9,849 bases of DNA from VMFP01 sp964630025 (GCA_964630025.1 CAZVRG010000032.1:1-9849), one strand, 5' to 3'. Positions 1 through 6,383 are shown, counted from the first letter of the stretch. Notes: a model not told the origin generated them from the letters alone. Numbers and translations are program-made.

Positions 1-863
1 ACGTATGCCAGATCCTCCGCACCATCCGGATCGCGCTGATCAAGCTGGTACTGCTTGCCCCAGTTGCGGACGATTTCCTTGTCGAACGGAGGAGGAGATT
101 TCCGTTGCTCGTTGGCGCAGACCCATTCCGCATAATCCCAGAAGCGGCTGGAATCGGGTGTGCCGACTTCATCCGCCAATACCTCCCCTGTACCAAATTC
201 AAACTTGGTATCGGCGAGGATGAGCTTCTTCTCTTCGGCTACCGCGGCAATCTGCGCGTAGATTGCCAGCGAGCGGTGACGCAGCGACGAACCGTACTGT
301 CGGATCACCGCCTCCGTGTGCAGATGCTCATCGTGTCCGGTTTCCGCTTTGGTCGTGGGCGTGAAGATCGGGGCCGGCAGAATGCGAGAGCCGTCATGCA
401 GCCCCGCCGTCAAGGAAATGCCGCACACCTGCTGATTCTGCTGGTACGACTTCCAGCCGGAACCGGTGAGATACCCACGCACGATACACTCTACGGGTAT
501 CATGGTGAGCTTTTTTACGATGAGCGCTCGACGCTGAAGCTCGGCATCCTCTCGCAGCGATACAGGAAGATGGACATCAATCCTGCTTCCAAAGGCGAGA
601 AGATGATGACGGGCATCGTTCAGTACTTCGTCCAGCCAGAACACGGTCAGCGCAGTGAGCAGCTCGCCCTTGCGCGGTACCAGCGTAGGCAACACGAAGT
701 CGAAAATGCTTACGCGATCAGTTGCGACGACAAGCAACAGGTTTTCATCCGGCAGCGCATAGGTGTCGCGCACCTTGCCCTGGTGAACTCGAATGAGTCC
801 TGCGTGCGTCACGCGATCGTGAAATGGCGTTGCTGCCACCACGCTGGGAATCGTTGCAGACAC
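1..863 (-). CDS. purC: SAICAR synthase (phosphoribosylaminoimidazole-succinocarboxamide synthase), 3' end cut by window edge
   Basis: This enzyme joins CAIR and aspartate with ATP to give SAICAR in de novo purine synthesis in the cytoplasm. The 287 visible residues show the family landmarks in order: GKVRDTY near residue 29, VATDRVSIFDF near 46-56, the IVRGYLTGSGWKSY block in the middle, PIFTPTTKAE, then FGTGEVLADEVGTPDSSRFW. This is the longer, yeast Ade1-like form of about 300 residues, so only a short C-terminal tail should be missing. I chose the GTG at 861-863 because AGAAAGGAG sits six bases upstream, and because the gene then begins two bases after the purE stop codon. That spacing places the ribosome site inside the purE 3' end and implies co-transcription and coupling. 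The reading is direct from the reverse complement; identity is secure, the exact start slightly less so. Confidence 0.95.
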   Translation of the reverse strand, partial: MSATIPSVVAATPFHDRVTHAGLIRVHQGKVRDTYALPDENLLLVVATDRVSIFDFVLPTLVPRKGELLTALTVFWLDEVLNDARHHLLAFGSRIDVHLPVSLREDAELQRRALIVKKLTMIPVECIVRGYLTGSGWKSYQQNQQVCGISLTAGLHDGSRILPAPIFTPTTKAETGHDEHLHTEAVIRQYGSSLRHRSLAIYAQIAAVAEEKKLILADTKFEFGTGEVLADEVGTPDSSRFWDYAEWVCANEQRKSPPPFDKEIVRNWGKQYQLDQRDPDGAEDLAY

Positions 864-864
864 G

Positions 865-1380
865 TTATGCTCCTTTCTCTTGATCCGAGGTTCGCAGGCC
901 GATACGGGGCTGTTTGTTCGTGGTTTCCAGAAACGCGTACAGTTTCTCACGCAACTCTGGCCGTACCAGAGCGACGATGGAGCACGCCGTCAGTGCGGCG
1001 TTGTATAATCCTGCCTCGTCAATGCCGCACACGGCGACATGACGCCCCGGCGGCATGCGCACTTGGGAAAGCAGTGCATCAAGTCCATCCAGTACCGACG
1101 ATGACAGCGCCACGCCAAGAACGGGAACCATTCCATCTACCAGTGACGCCAGTGTGCCCGGCAATGCGGCGGCCATGCCAGCAATGCCGATAAACACCAT
1201 CGTTCCTTCCTGTCGGCGATCAGACACGAAATTGATGAGCTGCGTCGGGTTGCGATGGGCCGAGATAACCGATAACTCCCAGCGCACGCCAACGTTGTTC
1301 AGCACGGTGAGCATCCCTGATGCATCCACCTTTTTCATGTCGCTTTCGCTGCCGAGTACGATGACCACATCGTAGGGCAT
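865..1380 (-). CDS. purE: N5-carboxyaminoimidazole ribonucleotide mutase (PurE)
   Basis: PurE rearranges N5-CAIR to CAIR, the substrate of PurC encoded directly downstream. With the ATG at 1378-1380 it has 171 residues. The phosphate-binding GSESDM is at 10-15, SAHRNP at 40-45 with the catalytic-type His42, LPG at 73-75, and a C-terminal NAAL motif near 127. Overall similarity is to bacterial class I PurE, which acts as an octamer. One oddity is that the family's AAHLPG reads AAALPG here, so Ala72 replaces a usual histidine. The ATG has GAGGTC a few bases upstream. An in-frame GTG at 1423-1425 has its own GAGGTG site and would add 15 residues, giving 186; I prefer the ATG because the fold begins right after it, but the promoter position is compatible with either. 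PurK is not in the window. Confidence 0.9.
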   Translation of the reverse strand: MPYDVVIVLGSESDMKKVDASGMLTVLNNVGVRWELSVISAHRNPTQLINFVSDRRQEGTMVFIGIAGMAAALPGTLASLVDGMVPVLGVALSSSVLDGLDALLSQVRMPPGRHVAVCGIDEAGLYNAALTACSIVALVRPELREKLYAFLETTNKQPRIGLRTSDQEKGA

Positions 1381-1418
1381 GATGACCTCGCTATGTTGTG
1401 AGGGTACAGAGCGTAAAG

Positions 1419-1433
1419 GAACCACGGTGGTTC
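1419..1433. repeat. Perfect palindrome in the purE leader (possible operator or hairpin)
   Basis: GAACCAC-G-GTGGTTC is a perfect 7-base inverted repeat with a one-base centre. It sits between the proposed promoter and the purE ATG, and covers the alternative GTG start at 1423-1425. The dyad is symmetric enough for a dimeric repressor. The single-base centre makes a full RNA hairpin sterically poor, though a shortened stem could still hide the GTG or its ribosome site. No regulator can be named. Confidence 0.4.
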
Positions 1434-1446
1434 ACCTCGCGTGATG

Positions 1447-1475
1447 ACGATAGACGAAGCGGCGCTCGCTGGCAA
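1447..1475 (-). promoter_or_regulatory. Putative promoter for purE-purC
   Basis: On the minus strand TTGCCA (1470-1475) is followed after exactly 17 bases by TATCGT (1447-1452), giving 5/6 and 4/6 matches to sigma70 consensus. A start near 1440 would give a leader of about 14 bases to the alternative GTG start or about 60 to the ATG. It lies just beyond the end of the upstream nucleotidyltransferase gene. Found by eye, not tested. Confidence 0.5.
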
Positions 1476-1485
1476 CCTGTTCTCT

Positions 1486-1938
1486 TTATGGCTTTTTGTC
1501 TATTGGTGCTTTGCGGGCGCGGACGATGCGCGTGGTGCGAAGTCCGTGCGTGTTGAGAAAACGACGGAGCGCCGGAGTTTTCACCGGCTGGTCGTAGCCG
1601 AGGCAGATCACGTCAGGCTTGAGCTGGAGGAGCAACGCGAAGCGATGTTCCGGACGAGCAGCAGAAAGACGATTTCCCAGCACCGCGTAATCCACATCCG
1701 GAAAACGTGCAACCGCTGCCCGACGCTGTTTCTCGGAATACCGTGGGGTTTTGTTTTTGATCACCTGAACGGTTTGACCGCGCGCGACAATGACTGTCAG
1801 CACATCGCCGAGGCGTTTTGCGGCACGAAGATAATACCGATGTCCGTCATGCAGACCGTCAAAGACTCCTGCGGCAACCACGTGAGTCTGATAAGGTTGT
1901 CTCTGTACCGTGACTTTATTGGGCGGACGAGAAATCAA
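1486..1938 (-). CDS. RibL/TagD-type cytidylyltransferase family protein
   Basis: This 150-residue protein is a small nucleotidyltransferase of the HxGH superfamily. The nucleotide-binding signature GVFDGLHDGH is at 24-33, followed by a helix and LGDVLTVIVAR. LKPDVICLGYDQ at 106-117 matches the LGYDQ block of archaeal-type FAD synthases (RibL) and relatives, and TRIVR near 136-140 stands where the ISSTRIR-like motif is expected. Likely chemistry is transfer of a nucleotidyl group from CTP or ATP to a phosphorylated acceptor such as FMN or glycerol-3-phosphate; the substrate cannot be decided by eye. The start is TTG, supported by AGAGGTG about five bases upstream and by a TTGA overlap with the stop of the preceding GDYXXLXY gene, so translation is probably coupled. 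No terminator is visible before purE. Confidence 0.8.
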   Translation of the reverse strand: MISRPPNKVTVQRQPYQTHVVAAGVFDGLHDGHRYYLRAAKRLGDVLTVIVARGQTVQVIKNKTPRYSEKQRRAAVARFPDVDYAVLGNRLSAARPEHRFALLLQLKPDVICLGYDQPVKTPALRRFLNTHGLRTTRIVRARKAPIDKKP

Positions 1939-2453
1939 TAACGCACCTCTTTCCCGTCTATGAGGAGACTCTTAATAAGAGCGGTGCCAAACCTATCAAT
2001 AGAAACCTTCACATCAACATTTCGACCGAGATGTTTCTCAATCTCTTCTCCCCTTCCCTCCGGAACAAAATAACTCTCAATTCCATATTGCACAATCAAA
2101 TTTTCAGCACTCGCATGCTCAATAGTGCCGCGAATAAACAAGCTATCCTGAGGCACAGCCTTATGAATACTCACGGCAGTAGCGTATTTTCCCTCCATTC
2201 GTAGTCCAATATAGATACGATCACCAGCTTCAAAAAGTTCTTTTCCTCCTGTAACAGAACGCGGATCAATAGAACTAATGTCGTAGCGCAAAGCAACGTA
2301 ATCCCCCCTGAACAAATCACGAGGATCTACGGGGGCAACTTTTAGCAATACTTCCTGCCCAGAACGCAATGTGTATTCCTTTATAAGGATGAATCCACCG
2401 ATAATTGCAACCCAGAAGACTCCCAGAAGAAGATAAACTTTCTTTCCCGTCAT
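1935..2453 (-). CDS. GDYXXLXY domain protein
   Basis: The protein has 172 residues, with one N-terminal membrane segment at about 5-24 (VYLLLGVFWVAIIGGFILI) that would leave the rest outside the cytoplasmic membrane. The domain's name motif is plain: RGDYVALRYDIS at about 49-60. The second conserved patch, ESYFVPEGRGEEIE, lies at about 126-139. The family is known as the recurrent neighbour of DUF2157 membrane proteins, and that is the arrangement here: the ATG follows the TAG of the DUF2157 gene directly (TAGATG). No good ribosome site precedes the ATG, which fits translational coupling. The role is unknown; a membrane complex with the DUF2157 partner is an inference from the pairing. Base composition is lower in G+C than in the flanking genes. 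Confidence 0.85.
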   Translation of the reverse strand: MTGKKVYLLLGVFWVAIIGGFILIKEYTLRSGQEVLLKVAPVDPRDLFRGDYVALRYDISSIDPRSVTGGKELFEAGDRIYIGLRMEGKYATAVSIHKAVPQDSLFIRGTIEHASAENLIVQYGIESYFVPEGRGEEIEKHLGRNVDVKVSIDRFGTALIKSLLIDGKEVRY

Positions 2454-3656
2454 CTACGTATGCGCTACGGTCGCAGTTGAAGAAGACGCTGTAAACTGCG
2501 CTCTGAGTTGCCTTCGTTTCCTCTCAAGTGCAATGCCTCCAAGAACAAGAACCAACCCGCCAGTCATAAAGAAAAGCGAACGCGGGAGAAGCTCCCAGAA
2601 AAAGTCGAAATATCTCACGATCACAAACACGGAAAACCAAAACATGCCCATATTGACAAGATGAATATCTTCTCGCTGATATCCGATAAAAAGAATGCTA
2701 AGAATAGCGCCGAGTAAAAGAAGATTCATAACAACAACATACAAGTCGCCCAACACACTCAACTCATCGGGTGGAAAGATAAAGACAAGGAGAGCAAAGA
2801 ATGCCAATCCTACCCCAAAGATACTTTCCAGAAGATTCGTATTCGACTTTGAGGGATTAAAGATTAAACTGATGACCGCAAATGCGGCAGCAAGAAATGC
2901 GCATATCACAAAACCAACGGTGAACTGCCACGATATGTTTAACGAGGGATAGAAAGTATGGAACGTCAGTAGAAACAAGGCTGCCATTCCGACACCAAGG
3001 CTGATGAGTCTATAGATACGCGCGACGCTTCTTAGTTGCTCAAAAAGATAATGAGCTGTGCCGAGACCAAATAAGAGAACCGCGGAAACAAGGTAAAGAA
3101 GCGGCAACGCAGTAAAGTCTTCTGCGGCACGAAAAAATTCCACGCCTTGGAAGACGAACAATCCAATCCACAGGTAGAGCAGTAAAGCCGACAACGCTGC
3201 GATTGTCGGAGAAGAAAACGCATAGGCAAAAGGCAAAACGCCAAACAGCCACACGAGAACAAGCACGTGGCTATATGCGTTCACATGATAAATTTGAGCA
3301 ATCAAAAAGACTGTTGCGCCAAAAAGAAGTGCGCCAAGAAAAATCAATGATGAACCAACCTTCGGAAAATTTTGCATCTGATATTTGAAGAGATACCCAA
3401 GGGAATACATGGCAAAAGTGCTTCCCGCAAGAAGAAGAACTTTTAGCGTGTCGGGTATCACTTCCCAATTAGAGGCAACAAACAATATCGCTCCAATGCC
3501 AAGAAGAATGGCACCAATCGTCGAAACAGCCACAATAAGCTTATTTGAGCTTTGTTCCTTTTTATATTCCCTGGCATCCACCAGCATCTTGCTGGCCTGC
3601 TCGGGGGTAATCGTTCCTTCACGAAGCCATTGATCTATCTGTTCTTTGTTAACCAT
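2454..3656 (-). CDS. DUF2157 multispanning membrane protein
   Basis: This 400-residue integral membrane protein opens with a short soluble segment (about 1-37) containing IDQWLREGTITPEQASKML, the typical DUF2157 N-terminal helix pair. The signature region GAILLGIGAILFVASNWEVIP follows at about 49-69, where the ASNW stretch is the family hallmark. The remainder is a series of about twelve hydrophobic segments with a basic tail (ERKRRQLRAQ near 378-387). The ATG at 3654-3656 is preceded by AAGGA with nine bases of spacing and by a plausible promoter. Its stop abuts the ATG of the GDYXXLXY gene, its customary partner. Function is unknown. The gene is visibly A+T-richer than its surroundings and uses many AGA/AGG and A-ending codons, which may reflect transfer or membrane-protein composition. 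Confidence 0.87.
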   Translation of the reverse strand: MVNKEQIDQWLREGTITPEQASKMLVDAREYKKEQSSNKLIVAVSTIGAILLGIGAILFVASNWEVIPDTLKVLLLAGSTFAMYSLGYLFKYQMQNFPKVGSSLIFLGALLFGATVFLIAQIYHVNAYSHVLVLVWLFGVLPFAYAFSSPTIAALSALLLYLWIGLFVFQGVEFFRAAEDFTALPLLYLVSAVLLFGLGTAHYLFEQLRSVARIYRLISLGVGMAALFLLTFHTFYPSLNISWQFTVGFVICAFLAAAFAVISLIFNPSKSNTNLLESIFGVGLAFFALLVFIFPPDELSVLGDLYVVVMNLLLLGAILSILFIGYQREDIHLVNMGMFWFSVFVIVRYFDFFWELLPRSLFFMTGGLVLVLGGIALERKRRQLRAQFTASSSTATVAHT

Positions 3657-3676
3657 CGCAGGAAATCCTTTATCTC

Positions 3677-3705
3677 ATGATATCGCGTCAGTGGAATAAA
3701 GTCCA
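3677..3705 (-). promoter_or_regulatory. Putative promoter for the DUF2157-GDYXXLXY-nucleotidyltransferase operon
   Basis: Minus-strand TGGACT (3700-3705) and TATCAT (3677-3682) are separated by 17 bases and match sigma70 consensus at 4/6 and 5/6. The predicted start near 3670 leaves a leader of about 14 bases that opens with the AAAGGA ribosome site of the DUF2157 gene. A small GTGGA/TCCAC hairpin (3691-3706) overlaps the -35 element and spacer. Confidence 0.5.
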
Positions 3706-3742
3706 CAGACCTCAAAAAAAGCATCGCTCATACACTCGAACA

Positions 3743-4693
3743 TTACGGCGCCTGTTGCTCGAACGTTCCGGTTCCTTTTGGAAACGTATCGGCCGACACC
3801 GCCGAAAGTGTAAACAGTTCGTTTGGTTTCTGTTGATACGGAATCCGGACAGTGAGCAACGGAAGAAACGGCTCTGCCGACTCCTTCGCGAAGTCCGGCT
3901 CCAAACTCACCGTCACTTGGCTGCGGCCATCCGCAAGATTGAGGGAGAATTTCACGCCTTCCGGAGCATTGCGGATAAAGTCTTCTCCGGGGAATGCCAA
4001 CCCCTTCTTGCCGCCGCTGAACGCTGCGCGCGTATCTGCTTTTTTCGGATCCGTGAAGATGCCCGTTGGCAGCACGGTGCCGCCTGATGTCGTGACAAAT
4101 CCCCCATACGCCCATCCCGTACCGAGCGCGGGCAGCTGGAGACCAGCGGCGGTTTTCTCTTTTCCGCCCGTTGGTCGGACAAACCACAGTCCGGTGGTAT
4201 CCGGTGCGGTCGCGTCAGTCGGCGAAAGAAGCGCGGCGCCATGCTTCCCTTTCAAGCTGGGAAGTGCTGGCTCAAGCGCAACGTCAGTTCCGGACAATGC
4301 GCCGCGCAGCAAGACGCGCGTCCCGCGCTTCTCCGCAAGCGTTGCGCCGGGCTCAACGGTGAGAAACAATGTAGAGCCGGGAAGCGGAGACTCGACGACA
4401 GGAAAGCGTTGTGCCGGCTCGCCGGAGAGCGTGAAGAGCGCGCCACCCGTAAGAACGGTGAACGCTGCGAGTCGGCTTCCGCCTCCATCGGGTCGCTCGA
4501 ACCATATCTCATAATGCCCTCCCGGGACGGGAGGAAGATGCTCAAATGTGGGCGTAAAGGTGGTGATTGCCTCAGGCGTGGGCGTGTCTTCCGGTTCCGA
4601 TGTTGCCCGTAGTACCGCAACAAAGACGGCGCCAAGAATCAAAAACGGGATGAGCACCCCCCACCATCCGCCACTAGTGAATACGCGTGCCAT
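3743..4693 (-). CDS. Membrane-anchored protein with anti-sigma-K-factor (RskA) C-terminal-like repeats
   Basis: From the ATG at 4691-4693 the product has 316 residues: one N-terminal membrane segment (about 9-28, WWGVLIPFLILGAVFVAVL), a Thr/Pro-rich linker, then an extracytoplasmic part. That part seems to hold two related beta domains. The first has LPPVPGGHYEIWFERPDGG with a following LAAFTVL, the pattern of the RskA C-terminal domain. The second has GLWFVRPTGG, GTGWAYGGFVTTSGG and PTGIFTDPKKAD. No cytoplasmic zinc-binding anti-sigma domain is present, so it should not be called an anti-sigma factor; sensing or envelope roles are guesses. An in-frame ATG 37 codons upstream exists, but that stretch is Cys-rich, lies within micro-repeats and extends beyond the proposed promoter, so I reject it. 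Domain resemblance is by eye and moderate. Confidence 0.65.
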   Translation of the reverse strand: MARVFTSGGWWGVLIPFLILGAVFVAVLRATSEPEDTPTPEAITTFTPTFEHLPPVPGGHYEIWFERPDGGGSRLAAFTVLTGGALFTLSGEPAQRFPVVESPLPGSTLFLTVEPGATLAEKRGTRVLLRGALSGTDVALEPALPSLKGKHGAALLSPTDATAPDTTGLWFVRPTGGKEKTAAGLQLPALGTGWAYGGFVTTSGGTVLPTGIFTDPKKADTRAAFSGGKKGLAFPGEDFIRNAPEGVKFSLNLADGRSQVTVSLEPDFAKESAEPFLPLLTVRIPYQQKPNELFTLSAVSADTFPKGTGTFEQQAP

Positions 4694-4701
4694 GGCATTA
4701 G

Positions 4702-4730
4702 CGTATAGCGCACAGCGTACGAGTGTGCAA
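4702..4730 (-). promoter_or_regulatory. Putative promoter giving a nearly leaderless transcript
   Basis: Minus-strand TTGCAC (4725-4730), 17 bases, TATACG (4702-4707), followed eight bases later by the ATG at 4693. A transcription start at the usual distance would fall almost on the ATG, and no ribosome site precedes that ATG. The -35 hexamer is only a 3/6 match and lies in an octamer-repeat tract, so support is modest. Confidence 0.35.
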
Positions 4731-4762
4731 GTCGGAAAGCGTGCCAGCGTGCAAGCGCACTG
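4723..4762. repeat. Degenerate octamer micro-repeat tract
   Basis: On the plus strand five 8-base units follow each other: GTGTGCAA, GTCGGAAA, GCGTGCCA, GCGTGCAA and GCGCACTG. The third and fourth differ at one base. The phase appears to drift on into 4767-4790 (GAAAGCC, CCGAAAGC). It lies between genes and overlaps the proposed -35 element of the RskA-like gene. Confidence 0.55.
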
Positions 4763-4807
4763 CGCGAACTGAAAGCCAAACAGCCGAAAGCACATGAAGG
4801 GCACGGC

Positions 4808-4829
4808 GGAACGAACAATCCGTCGTTCC
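4808..4829. repeat. Inverted repeat downstream of the NDH-2/GDCCVxC operon (possible weak terminator)
   Basis: GGAACGA (4808-4814) and TCGTTCC (4823-4829) pair perfectly around an eight-base loop. After one mismatch, three further pairs form (CGG 4804-4806 with CCG 4831-4833). On the minus strand it is followed by TGCCCTTC, not a proper U tract, so termination of the minus-strand operon is only possible. On the plus strand it is followed by TTTGCTTT, but no plus-strand gene is present. Confidence 0.4.
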
Positions 4830-4838
4830 TCCGTTTGC

Positions 4839-4859
4839 TTTCAGCTCTTAGCTATCAGC
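4839..4859. repeat. Heptamer micro-repeat (TNTYAGC type)
   Basis: Three consecutive 7-base units, TTTCAGC, TCTTAGC and TATCAGC, lie just after the GDCCVxC stop in the minus-strand sense. Read on the minus strand this is a GCTGATA-like series. With the octamers nearby it makes this gap a patch of low-complexity repeats. Confidence 0.5.
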
Positions 4860-4871
4860 TTCGTCGGTACG

Positions 4872-5057
4872 CTACGTCGCCTTCACCGACACCGGGCAGC
4901 GTGTCTCTGAATACGAGCACACGACGCAGCAGTCACCGTTTTTGGGTGTGATCAATTCCTGACACGCAGTGCACTGGTGAAACGCAAGACAGCGATCGGT
5001 TGGCATATCCACCGTTTGCGTGGCACCGCAGCGCGGACAGGTGAAACGTGCGTCCAT
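4872..5057 (-). CDS. GDCCVxC domain small cysteine-rich protein
   Basis: The product has 61 residues, nine of them cysteines. An N-terminal CPRC pair is at 7 and 10, MPTDRC is at 18-23, a second pair CTAC at 29 and 32, then the diagnostic GDCCVVCSYS at 41-50 and a final CP at 54-55. This is the pattern of the small GDCCVxC (seleno)protein family, here in the all-cysteine form because no in-frame TGA occurs. The four paired cysteines suggest a zinc-ribbon-like fold, and the CC and C of the tail could be redox- or metal-active; both are inference. I chose the ATG at 5055-5057 because conserved sequence begins there; it starts five bases after the NDH-2 stop, so the two are co-transcribed. The longer reading (30 extra residues) would overlap NDH-2. 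The biochemical role of the family is not firmly known to me. Confidence 0.85.
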   Translation of the reverse strand: MDARFTCPRCGATQTVDMPTDRCLAFHQCTACQELITPKNGDCCVVCSYSETRCPVSVKAT

Positions 5058-5062
5058 ATGCT

Positions 5063-6328
5063 TTAATCGTTGGCAACGCGCACGCGCACACTCTTCCACC
5101 ACACGCGAAGAGCAACGTCGTAGGGCAACACCGAGGCAAGATACCACAGATCAACGAGCTGTTTCAGGTACCATCCCACCCGCCCCGCAAACTGCCATGG
5201 TGGAAGATGGACAAGCGCAAACTTTCCGCCGACGGTCGTGAATGTCGGTCGTGGCATATCCACGTAGGAAACGAGCGGCTGCCCCCGCAGCCGACGAAGA
5301 ATATTCTGCGCGACGACACTGCCCTGCTGCATCGCAGCGTATGCAACATCGGGAACCACGCGTGCTGTGAGCGGATCTTCCGCATACACACAATCTCCCG
5401 CCGCAAAGATACGTTGATGCCCCCGCACTTCCAGTGTCCGCTCCGTGTACACACCGCCACGCGGATGCACGGGAAGTCCGGAGTGCAAAAGAATGTCATG
5501 CGTGCGAATGCCGGCAAGCCAGACGATCGTGTCTGTGCTGAAGTGTTTGCCACCCACGCACTCAAGATGATCCTGATGAATTCTGCATACTTTCTGGCGC
5601 GTATGCACATGCACGCCGAGCGATCGGAGCCGCACAAGACCACGCTGGCGCAAGCGTGGAGGATACTCGCGAAGCACTATCTCTCCCGAATCGAGAAGTA
5701 TCACACGACAGACATCCGTATCAACGCCATGCATGCGCGCAAGTTTCCGCAAAAATACTGCCATTTCGGCGGCAAGTTCGACTCCCGCAGACCCGCCGCC
5801 AACGATCGTGACGGTGAAGGCGCGCTCTTGCCGCGCCCGGCTGGCGCTGCGATGCCGAAGAAATTGACCGACCAGATGATGGCGAAGTTCGGCCGCCTCC
5901 GGAAGCGTTTTGATGGAAAACGCGTGCGCGTCGATATCCGGCATGCCAAAAGTCGCCAGCTGCGACCCGAGCGCCAGCACAAGGATATCCGCAGAGAGTG
6001 CGTCACCGTTCATGAAGTGTACAGTGCGCGTTTTTGCGTCAATGTGGTCTACTCCGCGCTGCAGAAACGTCACGGGGCTGCCATGAAAAATCTGCGCGAA
6101 GGGAACGGCTGCAGTCTCGTGGATCACTTTTCCGACCGCTTCCCGCTCAAAGGGATTGAACGCTGTCGCCGCTTCGTACAGCACAGGCGGGTAGACATGT
6201 TCAGCAGACCGATCAACCACCGTGATGGCGCACTCACTACTTCGCGCATGCCGCGCAAGCCAGAGCGCAACGCGTATGCCTCCGAGTCCCCCGCCGAGAA
6301 TCACGACCCGCGGTGTGTGTTGTGTCAC
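5063..6328 (-). CDS. NADH dehydrogenase type II-like FAD-dependent oxidoreductase
   Basis: From the GTG at 6326-6328 this is a 421-residue two-dinucleotide-domain flavoprotein, the normal NDH-2 length. The FAD-binding RVVILGGGLGG lies at 7-17, an ALGSQ segment at about 119-123, and the NAD(P)H-binding VTIVGGGSAGVELAAEM at 173-189. The second FAD contact IFAAGDCVY follows at 307-315 and AYAAMQQG at 329-336. The C-terminal part, with GWYLKQLVDLWYLASVLPY at about 385-403, is the amphipathic membrane-attachment region expected of NDH-2. The likely reaction is non-pumping electron transfer from NADH to quinone on the inner membrane face; a soluble acceptor cannot be excluded. Longer in-frame readings to 6496 run into the REP-like element and encode repeat peptide (GLRMTR), so they are rejected. 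It is followed immediately by the GDCCVxC gene. Confidence 0.88.
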   Translation of the reverse strand: MTQHTPRVVILGGGLGGIRVALWLARHARSSECAITVVDRSAEHVYPPVLYEAATAFNPFEREAVGKVIHETAAVPFAQIFHGSPVTFLQRGVDHIDAKTRTVHFMNGDALSADILVLALGSQLATFGMPDIDAHAFSIKTLPEAAELRHHLVGQFLRHRSASRARQERAFTVTIVGGGSAGVELAAEMAVFLRKLARMHGVDTDVCRVILLDSGEIVLREYPPRLRQRGLVRLRSLGVHVHTRQKVCRIHQDHLECVGGKHFSTDTIVWLAGIRTHDILLHSGLPVHPRGGVYTERTLEVRGHQRIFAAGDCVYAEDPLTARVVPDVAYAAMQQGSVVAQNILRRLRGQPLVSYVDMPRPTFTTVGGKFALVHLPPWQFAGRVGWYLKQLVDLWYLASVLPYDVALRVWWKSVRVRVAND

Positions 6329-6334
6329 CTCTCT

Positions 6335-6340
6335 AGTGTA
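6335..6340 (-). promoter_or_regulatory. Possible -10 element for the NDH-2 gene
   Basis: Minus-strand TACACT (4/6 to consensus) ends six bases before the GTG start, which would give a leaderless transcript. No convincing -35 hexamer lies 16-18 bases upstream. AGAGAG abuts the GTG too closely for a normal ribosome site. Confidence 0.25.
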
Positions 6341-6383
6341 CCCCGTTAGAAGTCCTTGGTATAAAAAACTTGGGAGTGATGCA

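Noticed and set aside
105..1193. 362-codon plus-strand open frame opposite purC and purE
   Set aside because: It crosses two unambiguous purine genes on the other strand and has no domain or ribosome site.
3203..3633. Short plus-strand frames inside the DUF2157 gene
   Set aside because: They are antisense shadows of a well-recognised membrane-protein gene.
4694..4804. 37-residue N-terminal extension of the RskA-like protein
   Set aside because: It is encoded by the micro-repeat tract and the putative promoter, is Cys-rich unlike the rest, and would put a second hydrophobic stretch before the real membrane anchor.
4723..4859. Possible CRISPR or integron-type array
   Set aside because: The units are only 7-8 bases, contiguous and without spacers; this is a micro-repeat tract.
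5048..6349. 433-codon plus-strand open frame opposite NDH-2
   Set aside because: It lies fully antisense to a gene with clear FAD and NAD motifs, is rich in Arg, His and Cys with no recognisable domain, and starts inside another gene. Long antisense frames are common in G+C-rich DNA.
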